This document shows, piece after piece, positions 9,037-18,704 of a stretch of DNA of 64,000 nucleotides (the first letter of the stretch is position 1; every line of letters begins with the position of its first letter). This DNA is from Aquimarina spongiae (GTDB lineage: Bacteria; Bacteroidota; Bacteroidia; Flavobacteriales; Flavobacteriaceae). A program made the position numbers and the translations under genes. The stretch is from positions 124,001-188,000 of the forward strand of contig NZ_FQYP01000001.1 in NCBI RefSeq assembly GCF_900141785.1, written 5' to 3'. The notes beneath the pieces are model-generated. The model was not told where the DNA came from, searched no databases, and saw nothing but the letters and a program-made list of their open reading frames with translations.

Positions 9037-12000
9037 ATGTGTAGGAAGTTACTAGTATTTATGCTGTTTATGTCTTTTACATGTTTTGAATCCATCTTCG
9101 CACAAGATTCAACGGTAACGGGTAAGGTAACAGATACTAAGGAAGGGAACCCTCTTCCAGGAGTAAACGTAATAGTCAAAGGTACATCGGTCGGTGTTTT
9201 AACTGATTTTGATGGGAATTATTCTATTAATTTACCGCAACAGGATGCGGTCTTAGTTTTTTCTACTTTGGGATATGCAACCCAAGAGATTGCAGTAAAT
9301 GGAAAAACTACAATTAATGTGTCTTTAGCTGTAGAAACAGAGCAATTAGACGAAGTGGTTGTAACAGCTTTGGGGATAGAACGCGATCGAAAAACCCTGG
9401 GATATGCGGTAACGCAATTACAAGGAGAATCCGTATCGGAAGTAAAAACACCCAACGCTCTTAATGCTTTACAAGGTAAGGTAGCAGGAGTTAACATTAC
9501 CCCACCTTCTACAGGAGCCGCTGGTTCGAGTAGAGTGATCATTAGGGGGGCATCGAGTATATCAGGGACAAATCAACCGCTATATGTTGTAGACGGAGTT
9601 ACCATAGATAATACACAGTTAGGTGCTGCCAGTGAGTGGGGAGGCTCAGATTTTGGTGATGGAGTATCAAGTATTAACCCAGATGATATAGAATCGGTAA
9701 GTGTACTTAAAGGAGGTGCCGCAGGAGCGTTGTATGGATCCAGAGCATCTAACGGGGTGATCATTATAAAAACAAAAAACGGTAAGAAAGGACAAGGATT
9801 TGGTGTAGAGTATAGTAATCAAATTACTTTTGAGGATATACTAACCAATGTAAGAGATTTTCAAAGGACTTATGGTCAGGGATCTCAAGGAGTAGCGCCA
9901 ACGACTCAGCAAGAAGGATTGCAAACAGCATTCTCTTCCTGGGGACCAAGATTGGGAAGCATACCTTCTTCTGTACAATTTGATGGTGTTTCTAGACCCT
10001 ATGTAGATACCGGAGAAAACTTAGATAAGTTTTATGATACTGGTGTTACTATAATAAACACTGTTGCAGTGTCGAAGAACAGTGACGATTTTAATTATCG
10101 ATTTGCTGTAACAGATTTTGATAATGACGATGTACTCCCAAATTCAGAATTAAACAGAAAATCATTCTCTCTGAATTTAGGTTCGGTAGCTGCAGAAAAA
10201 CTGTCATTAAACTTAAGCGCAAGATATATTGTCGAAAAAGTAACCAATCGACCTAGAGTTTCAGATGCACCAGGAAATGCGAACTTCTCCGCAGGATTGT
10301 TACCTGCCAATGTGAATATAGAAGATCTGGCTCCAGGATTTAATGAAGACGGGGTAGAACAACAAATTTCTGGAAATCCTTTTGTTCAGAATCCGTATTG
10401 GGCGGCAGAGCGATTTAGAACATTTGATCGAAGAAATAGAATATTGAGTTCAGCAACTGTAAAATATCAGATTTTTGATTGGTTAGATATTACCGCCAGA
10501 GCAGGAATTGATCATGGTACCACACGTACTACTCAAATCGAAGGTTTTGGTACCGCATTTACGCCACTGGGAAGTATAGAAGAAAGAGAAAACAACATCA
10601 CCCAGGTCGATGCGGATTTAATCTTAGGGTTCAATAAAAAGGTTACGGAAGATTTAGGGATAAAAGCTTTTGTAGGAGCCAATAAGAATACCCAAAGGAG
10701 AGATTTTTTGAGACTTAGAGGAGAACGATTTGTAGTACCTTTTTTAGAAATTATAGGAAATGTAGAGAATATCAGTAATGAAAGAACATTAACCGAGCTG
10801 GCATTTTCGGGGATTTATGGTTCTGTAGAACTGGGATATAAAGACTTTTTGTATGTAACGGTTACAGGTCGTAATGATTGGTTTTCTACTTTATCAGCAG
10901 CGGGTAAATCAACACCAAATAATGATTTTTACCCTTCGGTAAGTGGTAGTTTTGTTTTTTCTAGTGCCTGGGATATGCCATCTTGGTTAACCTTTGGTAG
11001 AGTAAGAGCTAATTATTCTGAGGTAGCGGGAGGAACAGAGACTCCGTATCAATTAAGTTTACCATTTCGTATTTTTGGACAGGGGCATTTAGGGCAACCG
11101 TTAGGAGAGATTGCTACGGGTACATTACCTAATACTTCTTTAACCCCGTTTAGTAAGTCTGAAACAGAAGTAGGATTAGACCTTAGTTTCTTCAATAGTA
11201 GATTAGGAATAGATTTCGCGTATTATAGAAATGAGACTGAAAGAGATATTTTACCTGTAGATATTTCCAATACTTCTGGTTTTTCTAATGTATTGTCCAA
11301 TATCGGAATATTAGAAAATAGAGGAGTAGAATTATTACTTCGAGGGACACCTGTTCAAACCAACAATTTTAGTTGGAATGTAAGTTATAACCTTGGATTT
11401 AATGAAAGTGAAATCGTTGCTACAGATGATCAGGATAATATTCTTACTGTAGGTAATGTAAGAACTTTTGATGCAAGCATTAGTCAAATCGTAGGAGAGC
11501 CTTTTGGAGTAATTTATGGAACTGCTTACGAAAGAAATGCCGCAGGACAAATCGTTTTTGGAGCAGATGGATTGCCTATAGAAAGTGCAGAACGTAAGAT
11601 TCTGGGAGAAGGAGTACCGCCATGGACTATGGGATTGACCAATAGTTTTCGTTATAAGAATATTGACTTAAGCTTCTTAATCGATGCCAAGTTTGGTGGT
11701 CAGGTTTATGCTGGTACCAATGCTATTGCACTTTCAACAGGTTTAGATAGACGAACCTTAGAAGGACGAGAAGGCGGATTAGAAGTTAGCGGAGTTGACG
11801 AAGCAGGAAACCCGTTTACTTTTACACATGATAATTCTACTTTACAAGCGTATTACGGACGAATTTCAGGAATCGCAGAAGAAGTGATAGAAGATGCCGA
11901 CTTCATCAAGTTGCGCCAATTAAGCCTGGGATATACTTTTCCTTCCAAAGTATTGGATAAGATTTTCTTAGATAGTGCAAGTGTATCTTTAGTAGGAAGA

Positions 12001-12138
12001 AACCTGTTCTTTATCATGAGAGAATCAGAAAATATAGACCCAGAAGCAGGATTTAACGGAGGTAACGCTCAAGGTTTGGAGTACTTTGGATTACCACCTA
12101 TCGCAAGTTATGGACTTACTGTTAATTTGAAATTTTAA
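9037..12138 (+). CDS. SusC/RagA-type TonB-dependent outer-membrane transporter
   Basis: Outer-membrane channel that imports oligosaccharides with its SusD partner, powered by TonB. The 1033-aa protein has a Sec signal peptide ending near FAQ (about residue 23), a carboxypeptidase-regulatory-like beta-sandwich (GKVTDTKEGNPLPGVNV, about 28-105), a TonB-box/plug junction (DEVVVTALG, about 107), a plug with VDGV and SRASNGVIIIKTK, and a long barrel ending in an aromatic LKF. Length is normal. There is no extra N-terminal domain of the kind that signals to an anti-sigma factor, so it looks like pure transport. The susD gene follows after 20 bp. Confidence 0.95.
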   Translation: MCRKLLVFMLFMSFTCFESIFAQDSTVTGKVTDTKEGNPLPGVNVIVKGTSVGVLTDFDGNYSINLPQQDAVLVFSTLGYATQEIAVNGKTTINVSLAVETEQLDEVVVTALGIERDRKTLGYAVTQLQGESVSEVKTPNALNALQGKVAGVNITPPSTGAAGSSRVIIRGASSISGTNQPLYVVDGVTIDNTQLGAASEWGGSDFGDGVSSINPDDIESVSVLKGGAAGALYGSRASNGVIIIKTKNGKKGQGFGVEYSNQITFEDILTNVRDFQRTYGQGSQGVAPTTQQEGLQTAFSSWGPRLGSIPSSVQFDGVSRPYVDTGENLDKFYDTGVTIINTVAVSKNSDDFNYRFAVTDFDNDDVLPNSELNRKSFSLNLGSVAAEKLSLNLSARYIVEKVTNRPRVSDAPGNANFSAGLLPANVNIEDLAPGFNEDGVEQQISGNPFVQNPYWAAERFRTFDRRNRILSSATVKYQIFDWLDITARAGIDHGTTRTTQIEGFGTAFTPLGSIEERENNITQVDADLILGFNKKVTEDLGIKAFVGANKNTQRRDFLRLRGERFVVPFLEIIGNVENISNERTLTELAFSGIYGSVELGYKDFLYVTVTGRNDWFSTLSAAGKSTPNNDFYPSVSGSFVFSSAWDMPSWLTFGRVRANYSEVAGGTETPYQLSLPFRIFGQGHLGQPLGEIATGTLPNTSLTPFSKSETEVGLDLSFFNSRLGIDFAYYRNETERDILPVDISNTSGFSNVLSNIGILENRGVELLLRGTPVQTNNFSWNVSYNLGFNESEIVATDDQDNILTVGNVRTFDASISQIVGEPFGVIYGTAYERNAAGQIVFGADGLPIESAERKILGEGVPPWTMGLTNSFRYKNIDLSFLIDAKFGGQVYAGTNAIALSTGLDRRTLEGREGGLEVSGVDEAGNPFTFTHDNSTLQAYYGRISGIAEEVIEDADFIKLRQLSLGYTFPSKVLDKIFLDSASVSLVGRNLFFIMRESENIDPEAGFNGGNAQGLEYFGLPPIASYGLTVNLKF

Positions 12139-12158
12139 GAATTAAAAATATTTCAACG

Positions 12159-13682
12159 ATGAAAAAAATAATCATAGCAATTTTAGTCATCTTTATTGGT
12201 ACTACCTCTTGTGATAGTGGTTTTGAAGAACTAAATGTTAATCCAAATACAGCAACAGAATTAGAACCAGGACCAAAATTGACCAATGCAATTTTGAGGA
12301 CAGCTGGAGATCGTTTCGAGAACTGGAGAGGAAATCTAATTTACTCTTCGATGATGATACAACACATGGCCTCAATCGGAGGTGTTTGGGCGGGAGATAA
12401 ATACCTTTACAATGCGCAATGGTCTGGAGCCTGGTTCGAAAGAGGATACAATGATCAAGTAAAAATTATTGAAGATATTGTGTTTCAACTAGAGACAGAT
12501 CCAGAAGATCAATATTCAGAAGAAATGCTGGCAATCGCGAGAATACTAAGAGTGTTTATTTACCATAAAATCACCGACCTTTATGGAGATGTACCTTATA
12601 GCGAAGCTGGAAGAGGTTTTATTGAAGGAAATTTTAGGCCTGCTTACGATCCACAGAGCGAAATCTATGCAGATATGCTTAATGAGCTTGCAGAGGCTAC
12701 CGCAGCCTTAGGAACAGGTACTTCACAATTTGGAACAGCAGATATTTTATTCGATGGGGATCAGGATAAATGGAGACGTTTTGGATATTCCATGATGTTG
12801 CGTTTAGGATTGCGTCTTATCAAAGTAGATCCTACCGGAGCGCAACAGTGGGCGCAAAGAGCAATCGATGGTGGAGTAATGCAGTCTAACGATGATACTT
12901 CTTACGTAGAGCATACAGACGGTCCCGAAGGGATCAATAGAAATGGTAATGGTCAGGTGTTTAGTGCAGACGATGATATGCGATTAAGCGACACGTTTAT
13001 CAACGCATTAGCCGGAGATCCAAGATTACGAATTTATGCAGCCTTACCAGATGGCGATGGTGATAGAAACACCAGTGGGAGTAATGATCCAGCGATGCAA
13101 AGAGGATTACCTAATGGACTTGATGCGACAACAGTACTTAACATACCAGGAGGTGATGATATTAATAATTTTTCTGAGCCTAATAGAAACCTAATTACAG
13201 CAGAAGACGAACCTTATTTTTTCCAAACCTATGCAGAAGTAGAGTTTATGCTTGCAGAAGCTGATATTAGATGGGGAATCGCAGGAGGAGATCCTGCTGC
13301 ACATTACAGTGCAGGAGTAAGAGCAGCAATGAGACAATTAGATTTATATGATGTAGGAGATCAAAGTGTTACAGATATAGAAATTCAGGACTTTTTAACG
13401 GCAAATCCATTTGATGCAGCTAATGGTCTTGAACAGGTAAATACACAATATTGGATTGTTACTTTTTTAAATGATATAGAGTCTTTTGCCAATTGGAGAA
13501 GAACTGGCTTTCCGGTGTTAATTTCTGTGGATTATCCAGGGAACGAATCCAACGGATTGATTCCTAGGAGATTACGATATTTTGAAAGAGAACAAACTAC
13601 AAACCCTCAAAATTATCAGGCTGCTATATCAAGACAAGGACCTGATCAATTTACCACCAGAATGTGGTGGGATGTTGAATAG
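12159..13682 (+). CDS. SusD/RagB-family surface glycan-binding lipoprotein (SusD-like_2 type)
   Basis: The lid lipoprotein of the SusCD importer; it binds glycan on the cell surface and hands it to SusC. 507 aa, with lipoprotein signal (GTTSC) followed by CDSGFEELNVNPN, the hallmark start of this SusD subgroup. Helical TPR-like body with motifs such as RVFIYHKITDLYGDVPYSEAG (positions about 130-150) and, near the end, FANWRRTGFP. No signs of truncation. It pairs with the susC gene 20 bp upstream, and a terminator follows. Confidence 0.94.
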   Translation: MKKIIIAILVIFIGTTSCDSGFEELNVNPNTATELEPGPKLTNAILRTAGDRFENWRGNLIYSSMMIQHMASIGGVWAGDKYLYNAQWSGAWFERGYNDQVKIIEDIVFQLETDPEDQYSEEMLAIARILRVFIYHKITDLYGDVPYSEAGRGFIEGNFRPAYDPQSEIYADMLNELAEATAALGTGTSQFGTADILFDGDQDKWRRFGYSMMLRLGLRLIKVDPTGAQQWAQRAIDGGVMQSNDDTSYVEHTDGPEGINRNGNGQVFSADDDMRLSDTFINALAGDPRLRIYAALPDGDGDRNTSGSNDPAMQRGLPNGLDATTVLNIPGGDDINNFSEPNRNLITAEDEPYFFQTYAEVEFMLAEADIRWGIAGGDPAAHYSAGVRAAMRQLDLYDVGDQSVTDIEIQDFLTANPFDAANGLEQVNTQYWIVTFLNDIESFANWRRTGFPVLISVDYPGNESNGLIPRRLRYFEREQTTNPQNYQAAISRQGPDQFTTRMWWDVE

Positions 13683-13719
13683 TTTGGCGTTTGCCGTCAA
13701 TATAGTTTGATTTAACCAA

Positions 13720-13748
13720 AAAAGAAGGGATTGTTTTCCCTTCTTTTT
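13720..13748 (+). terminator. Terminator after susD
   Basis: An 11-bp stem (13720-13730 with 13737-13747), a 6-nt loop, and the T-run built into the right arm. It closes the susCD transcript. Confidence 0.88.
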
Positions 13749-13900
13749 ATCTTAAACTTTATGAAACGAACATTAATAAATTTTATAAATTTCTTAGCCA
13801 AAGGAAATATTCCAAATTTTTAATGTGAGAGCGTAGCGGTTACACACATTCTTAATTTTATAATTAATATGAAATCAGGTAATTACTAAAATTTAAACGT
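13749..13900 (+). promoter_or_regulatory. Leader of the VCBS/ASPIC gene with imperfect palindrome
   Basis: Non-coding, AT-rich. A spaced inverted repeat AATGTG (13822-13827) / CACATT (13845-13850) flanks a GC-richer core and looks operator-like. No convincing TAnnTTTG element. Placed between a terminator and a new gene, so a promoter is expected here. Confidence 0.3.
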
Positions 13901-16900
13901 GTGAAAATAATAAGTTTTTTTTGGGTTAGCTTTTTTCTTTTCCTGAGTATGAATGCTCAGGAAAAGAAAATTTTTACACTTCTATCTCCCGAGGAAACAG
14001 GAATATCATTTTCTAATGATGTTGTTGATCTGAAGGATAAGAATATTTTGTTGTATTCAAATTATTATGGAGGAGCAGGCGTAGGGATTGCAGATTTTAA
14101 TAATGATGGTTTACAAGATATTTTCTTTGGAGGAAACCTCGTAGGGGATCAGTTATATCTGAATAAAGGAAATTTAACTTTCGAAAACATTACGCAAAAG
14201 GCAGGTATTCTGGATGATGGTGGATGGTCTTCTGGAGTTGTTTTAGCAGATGTAAATGGAGATGGTTATACTGATATTTATGTTTGTAGAGAACTCTATG
14301 ACGATGATCAAGAGCTTCGAAAAAATAAATTATATATCAATAATGGCGATCTTACGTTCTCCGAACAATCCGCCAAATTTGGTATAGATGATAATGCGAG
14401 AACCCGACATGCAACATTCTTTGATTATAATAATGATGGGTTTTTAGATCTTTTTCTATTAAATCAACCTCCAAACCCTGGAAGTTACTCTAAGTTTTTT
14501 GGAGTTAAAAACCTTAAAAAAGACTTGCGATATGCCTCAAAACTGTACAAAAATGTCAATAATACTCACTTTGTAGATGTTAGTAAAGAAGCGGGAGTTT
14601 TTAGCACCAGCAATGCCAATAGCGTATCTGCAGGAGATTTCAACAATGATGGCTTTACAGATCTGTATATCGCTAATGACTTTTTTTTACCAGATTTCTT
14701 CTACTTAAATAATCAAGATGGGACATTTACTAATGTAGCAAATACTGCACTGAACCATATGTCATATTTCAGTATGGGAGTGGATGCAGCAGATATCAAT
14801 AATGATGGACTTTTGGATATTATGGTAGCCGATATGGCGGCAGAAGATAATGTAAGATTAAAGTCCAACATGAGCGGTATGAATCCAAAGACTTTCTGGA
14901 AAGTCGTGAATAATGGAGGCCATTACCAATATATGTTTAATACCCTTCAACTCAACAATGGAAATGGAACGTATAGTGAAATTGCTGAGTTATCCAATAT
15001 TGCATCTACAGATTGGAGTTGGTCCAACCTTATCGCAGATTTTGATAATGATGGATTAAAAGATATCTACGTGACCAATGGTTTGTTGCGAGATATAAGA
15101 AATACTGATGCCAATAAGAAATTAGCAGATTATGTAGTTGATGTGGCAAACACTTTTGTAAAAAACAATCCTAATGCAGGCGATGTAAGCATATGGGATA
15201 TTCTGGATTTGGAAGAAACAGTGAATATTTTGCCTTCGGAGAAATTAAAAAATTATGCTTTCAAAAATAATGGAGATTATACCTTTTCTAAGGTGATGGA
15301 CGATTGGGGTTTGGATCAAAAAACATTCTCGAATGGTGCAGCTTATGCAGATTTGGATAATGATGGCGATTTAGAAATTGTTGTGAATAATATTAATGAG
15401 AAAGCATTTGTATACAAGAATAACACTATCGAAAACGCTAAGCATAATTATTTAAGATTTCAATTATTAGATAGAGGTAATAAACCTACGCTTGGGACCA
15501 AAATCACCTTGTTTTATGGGGATCAGAAGCAGTTTGCAGAAACCACAAACGTTAGAGGGATTTATTCGACCAGTGAAACTATTGTTCATTTTGGATTAGG
15601 CAAACTTTCCGAAGTAAGCAAGGTGACCGTAGATTGGCCAAACGGAAAGCAAACGGTTTTAAATAACGTAAAGGCGAATCAGGAGATTACGCTTTTGATG
15701 AACGAAGAGACCGGAACAAAACCAATAAACGAGGAAACATTAAAAACCATTTTTCAAGACATTACCAGGCTTCAAAAATTAAAACATCGTCATAGAGAGA
15801 ATGTGTATGATGATTTTGAAGATCAAGTTTTATTACCACATAAGTTGTCTCAGTTTGGTCCTGCGTTGGCTGTTGGTGATATCAATGGCGATACCTTGTT
15901 AGACGTTTATATAGGAGCAGCAAAAGATCAGACTGCGGCATTATATGTGCAAAATACCTTAGGTTCTTTTACAGAAGCTCAGCAGCAATCTTTTGTTAAT
16001 GATAGCCCTACAGAAGATGTGGATGCTATTTTTTTTGATGTAGATAATGATGGAGATCAGGATTTGTACGTAGTAAGCGGGGGCTATGAATACCAGAAAG
16101 GAGCAAAAGAATATACCGATCGTTTATATATCAATAATGGGAAAGGGAATTTTATTAAAAATACTGAGGTAAAATTACCTTTGGTTAGTGGAGCTTGTGT
16201 CATCCCAAACGATTTTGATCAGGATGGTGATCTTGACCTATTCGTTGGTGGTAGACTAACTCCAAAATCGTATCCAGAGCCCACCTCAAGTTACATTTTG
16301 GAGAATAAAAATGGGAAGTTAACAGATGTTACCGCCCAACGGGCACCTCAACTCATAAACATTGGTATGGTTACCGATGGGGTTTGGGATGATTATGATG
16401 GAGATGGAGATTCTGATTTAGTACTGGTAGGAGAATGGATGCCTGTAACCGTTCTAGAAAACAACGGTAAGAATTTTAAAAAAATAAACCTTCCTGGGTT
16501 AGAGCAATCTTCTGGATGGTGGTTTAGTATTGAAAAAGGAGATTTTGACAATGATGGGGATACCGATTTTATAGCAGGTAATTTAGGGCTTAATTATAAA
16601 TACAAGACTTCTGTAGACGCCCCTTTTGATGTGTATTATGAAGATTTTGATGATAATGGAAGTAATGATATTGTTTTGGGATATTACAATTATGGAAAAC
16701 ATTATCCTTTAAGAGGCTTTTCCTGTTCTGCACAGCAAATTCCACAGCTTAAACAAACTATAAAAAAGTATGATCTTTTTGCGTCATTAGACATTAACGA
16801 AGTTTATGGTAATGATAATCTTCAAGAAGCCCTTCATTACGAGACACAAACCTTTGCAAATTCTTATATAGAAAATTTAGGACAGGGAAAATTCAAAATA

Positions 16901-17215
16901 GTTCCCTTACCGAACAGAGCACAATTCTCGAACGTAAATGATATGCTTATTAAAGATTTTAATGCAGATGGAAATTTAGATGTTTTGCTGGCAGGAAATC
17001 TATTTGTGTCAGAAATTGAAACTATGCGTAATGATGCAGGTACGGGGCTACTTCTTTATGGAAACGGGAAAGGAGAATTTCATCCAGAAACAGTTATGAA
17101 TAGTGGCTTTTTTACTAACAAAGATGTTAGAAAAATGAAAATGGTCGAAAATCAGAATTTAATTCTTATCGCTAATAACAATGATCAATTACAAGTTTTC
17201 AAATACAAAAATTAA
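13901..17215 (+). CDS. Secreted VCBS/FG-GAP repeat protein with ASPIC/UnbV domain
   Basis: A large secreted protein (1104 aa) of the CRTAC1-like family. GTG start; no in-frame ATG gives a better signal peptide (ends near MNAQ, about residue 20). It has two blocks of calcium-binding FG-GAP/VCBS repeats, seen as many D-N-N-D-G or D-N-G-D-G loops followed by a short D-I/L strand. The first block covers about residues 45-510 and the second about 640-1090. Between them is an ASPIC/UnbV domain (about 528-600; VDWPNGKQTVL). The repeats should fold as beta-propellers. Known: such proteins are common beside SusCD in marine Bacteroidota and are often misnamed RNA-binding; the function is unknown. Inference: surface glycan or matrix binding that helps the locus. 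Confidence 0.88.
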   Translation: MKIISFFWVSFFLFLSMNAQEKKIFTLLSPEETGISFSNDVVDLKDKNILLYSNYYGGAGVGIADFNNDGLQDIFFGGNLVGDQLYLNKGNLTFENITQKAGILDDGGWSSGVVLADVNGDGYTDIYVCRELYDDDQELRKNKLYINNGDLTFSEQSAKFGIDDNARTRHATFFDYNNDGFLDLFLLNQPPNPGSYSKFFGVKNLKKDLRYASKLYKNVNNTHFVDVSKEAGVFSTSNANSVSAGDFNNDGFTDLYIANDFFLPDFFYLNNQDGTFTNVANTALNHMSYFSMGVDAADINNDGLLDIMVADMAAEDNVRLKSNMSGMNPKTFWKVVNNGGHYQYMFNTLQLNNGNGTYSEIAELSNIASTDWSWSNLIADFDNDGLKDIYVTNGLLRDIRNTDANKKLADYVVDVANTFVKNNPNAGDVSIWDILDLEETVNILPSEKLKNYAFKNNGDYTFSKVMDDWGLDQKTFSNGAAYADLDNDGDLEIVVNNINEKAFVYKNNTIENAKHNYLRFQLLDRGNKPTLGTKITLFYGDQKQFAETTNVRGIYSTSETIVHFGLGKLSEVSKVTVDWPNGKQTVLNNVKANQEITLLMNEETGTKPINEETLKTIFQDITRLQKLKHRHRENVYDDFEDQVLLPHKLSQFGPALAVGDINGDTLLDVYIGAAKDQTAALYVQNTLGSFTEAQQQSFVNDSPTEDVDAIFFDVDNDGDQDLYVVSGGYEYQKGAKEYTDRLYINNGKGNFIKNTEVKLPLVSGACVIPNDFDQDGDLDLFVGGRLTPKSYPEPTSSYILENKNGKLTDVTAQRAPQLINIGMVTDGVWDDYDGDGDSDLVLVGEWMPVTVLENNGKNFKKINLPGLEQSSGWWFSIEKGDFDNDGDTDFIAGNLGLNYKYKTSVDAPFDVYYEDFDDNGSNDIVLGYYNYGKHYPLRGFSCSAQQIPQLKQTIKKYDLFASLDINEVYGNDNLQEALHYETQTFANSYIENLGQGKFKIVPLPNRAQFSNVNDMLIKDFNADGNLDVLLAGNLFVSEIETMRNDAGTGLLLYGNGKGEFHPETVMNSGFFTNKDVRKMKMVENQNLILIANNNDQLQVFKYKN

Positions 17216-17254
17216 AACACCAATCAATACGATTTTAATCAAAGTTTGCACACA

Positions 17255-18670
17255 ATGGATAACCAAAAAATGAACTACAAAAAACCATTTATAACCATCA
17301 CTTTTTTATTTTTTATGTGGGGGTTTATTACAGTGATGAACGATGTGTTAATACCACATCTCAAGGCTGTGTTTGAACTTTCTTATTTCCAGGCTGCCCT
17401 CATACAATTTGCATTTTTTGGAGCATTTTTTGTGATTTCTTTGATCTATTTTTTGATCTCCGTAAGCCAAGGAGACCCTATTTCCAAAATAGGATATAAA
17501 AATGGGATTATTATTGGTTTGATTCTTTGCGGAGTAGGATGTAGTTTATTTTACCCTGCGGCTAATTATCAACGGTATGGGATTTTTCTAGGGGCATTGT
17601 TTGTACTGGCATCTGGGGTTACTATTTTACAAATAACGGCAAACCCGTATGCGGCAATATTAGGAGACCCAAAAACTGCGTCGAGTAGACTAAATTTGGC
17701 ACAAGGATTTAACTCTTTTGGGACCACCTTGGCACCAATCATTGGGGCCATATTATTGTATAAAGTATTTTCAAATGGTGAAATCACGGTAGACTCCTTA
17801 AAAATGCCTTATTTGATATATGGTGGACTATTTCTTGCTCTTGCTGTTATCATAAAGTTTATTGAATTGCCTTCGTTTGTAAATAACGAGAAGATCGAAA
17901 AAGGTTTAGGGGTATTAAAGTTTAGGCATGTCGTTTTAGGGATGTTTGCTATTTTCTTCTATGTGGGCGGAGAAGTTTCTATAGGAAGTTTTTTAATCAA
18001 TTTTTTTGGTTTGGAATCGGTTATGGGAATGGATGAAGCTGAAGGAGGAGTATTTCTTTCGTACTATTGGGGTGGAGCGATGATAGGAAGATTCTTGGGA
18101 TCGGTTTCTATGGGGAGTATAAGAAATACGACTAAAAAATATAGTATCATGGCAGGTTTGTCAATACTTTTCTTTTTAGTCCTGTATTTTATCACCGCAA
18201 TAAAAGTGGAAGGGGCAGAATTTTCTCTGCAGCTATTACCATTTTCCAAAATTTGGCTGTTTATCGTATTCCTGATCATTAACTACCTGGCCTTTCTAAT
18301 AGGAGGGTCTAAACCTCCAAAAGTGCTAACACTGTTTGCATCGATTATTATCGTATTACTGTTGGTAATGATCCTGAGTCATGGAGCGATAGCTTTCTGG
18401 AGTGCCATAGCCATAGGAGCATTTAATTCTATTTTATGGTCTAATATATTCACACTGGCCATAAAAGATTTAGGGAAATACACGAGTCAGGCCTCATCAC
18501 TATTAGTGATGATGATTGTAGGAGGTGCTTTGATTCCATTATTGCAAGGAGCTGTAGCAGATAGTATTGGAATTCAATTATCCTTCTTTATACCTATTAT
18601 TTGTTATTCCTATCTCGTGTTTTACGGCGCAGAAGGATATCGAATTAAAAATGTATCTGATAAAACCTGA
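17255..18670 (+). CDS. Sugar MFS permease, FucP/GluP (FHS) family
   Basis: Inner-membrane proton-coupled sugar symporter with about 12 hydrophobic segments. 471 aa from ATG 17255; a TTG at 17246 is in frame but less likely, and ATG 17270 is also possible. The opening FLFFMWGFITVMNDVLIPHLK and the following FFGAFFVISL are diagnostic of the fucose/glucose/galactose permease group, as is ANPYAAILG (about residue 140). In this locus the cargo is probably mannose, glucose or GlcNAc released in the periplasm; the sequence does not decide which. It sits between the VCBS gene and the GH3 gene in one direction with short gaps. Confidence 0.9.
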   Translation: MDNQKMNYKKPFITITFLFFMWGFITVMNDVLIPHLKAVFELSYFQAALIQFAFFGAFFVISLIYFLISVSQGDPISKIGYKNGIIIGLILCGVGCSLFYPAANYQRYGIFLGALFVLASGVTILQITANPYAAILGDPKTASSRLNLAQGFNSFGTTLAPIIGAILLYKVFSNGEITVDSLKMPYLIYGGLFLALAVIIKFIELPSFVNNEKIEKGLGVLKFRHVVLGMFAIFFYVGGEVSIGSFLINFFGLESVMGMDEAEGGVFLSYYWGGAMIGRFLGSVSMGSIRNTTKKYSIMAGLSILFFLVLYFITAIKVEGAEFSLQLLPFSKIWLFIVFLIINYLAFLIGGSKPPKVLTLFASIIIVLLLVMILSHGAIAFWSAIAIGAFNSILWSNIFTLAIKDLGKYTSQASSLLVMMIVGGALIPLLQGAVADSIGIQLSFFIPIICYSYLVFYGAEGYRIKNVSDKT

Positions 18671-18704
18671 AATTTTAAAAAGAATGCTCAATTAATCAGA
18701 AAAG

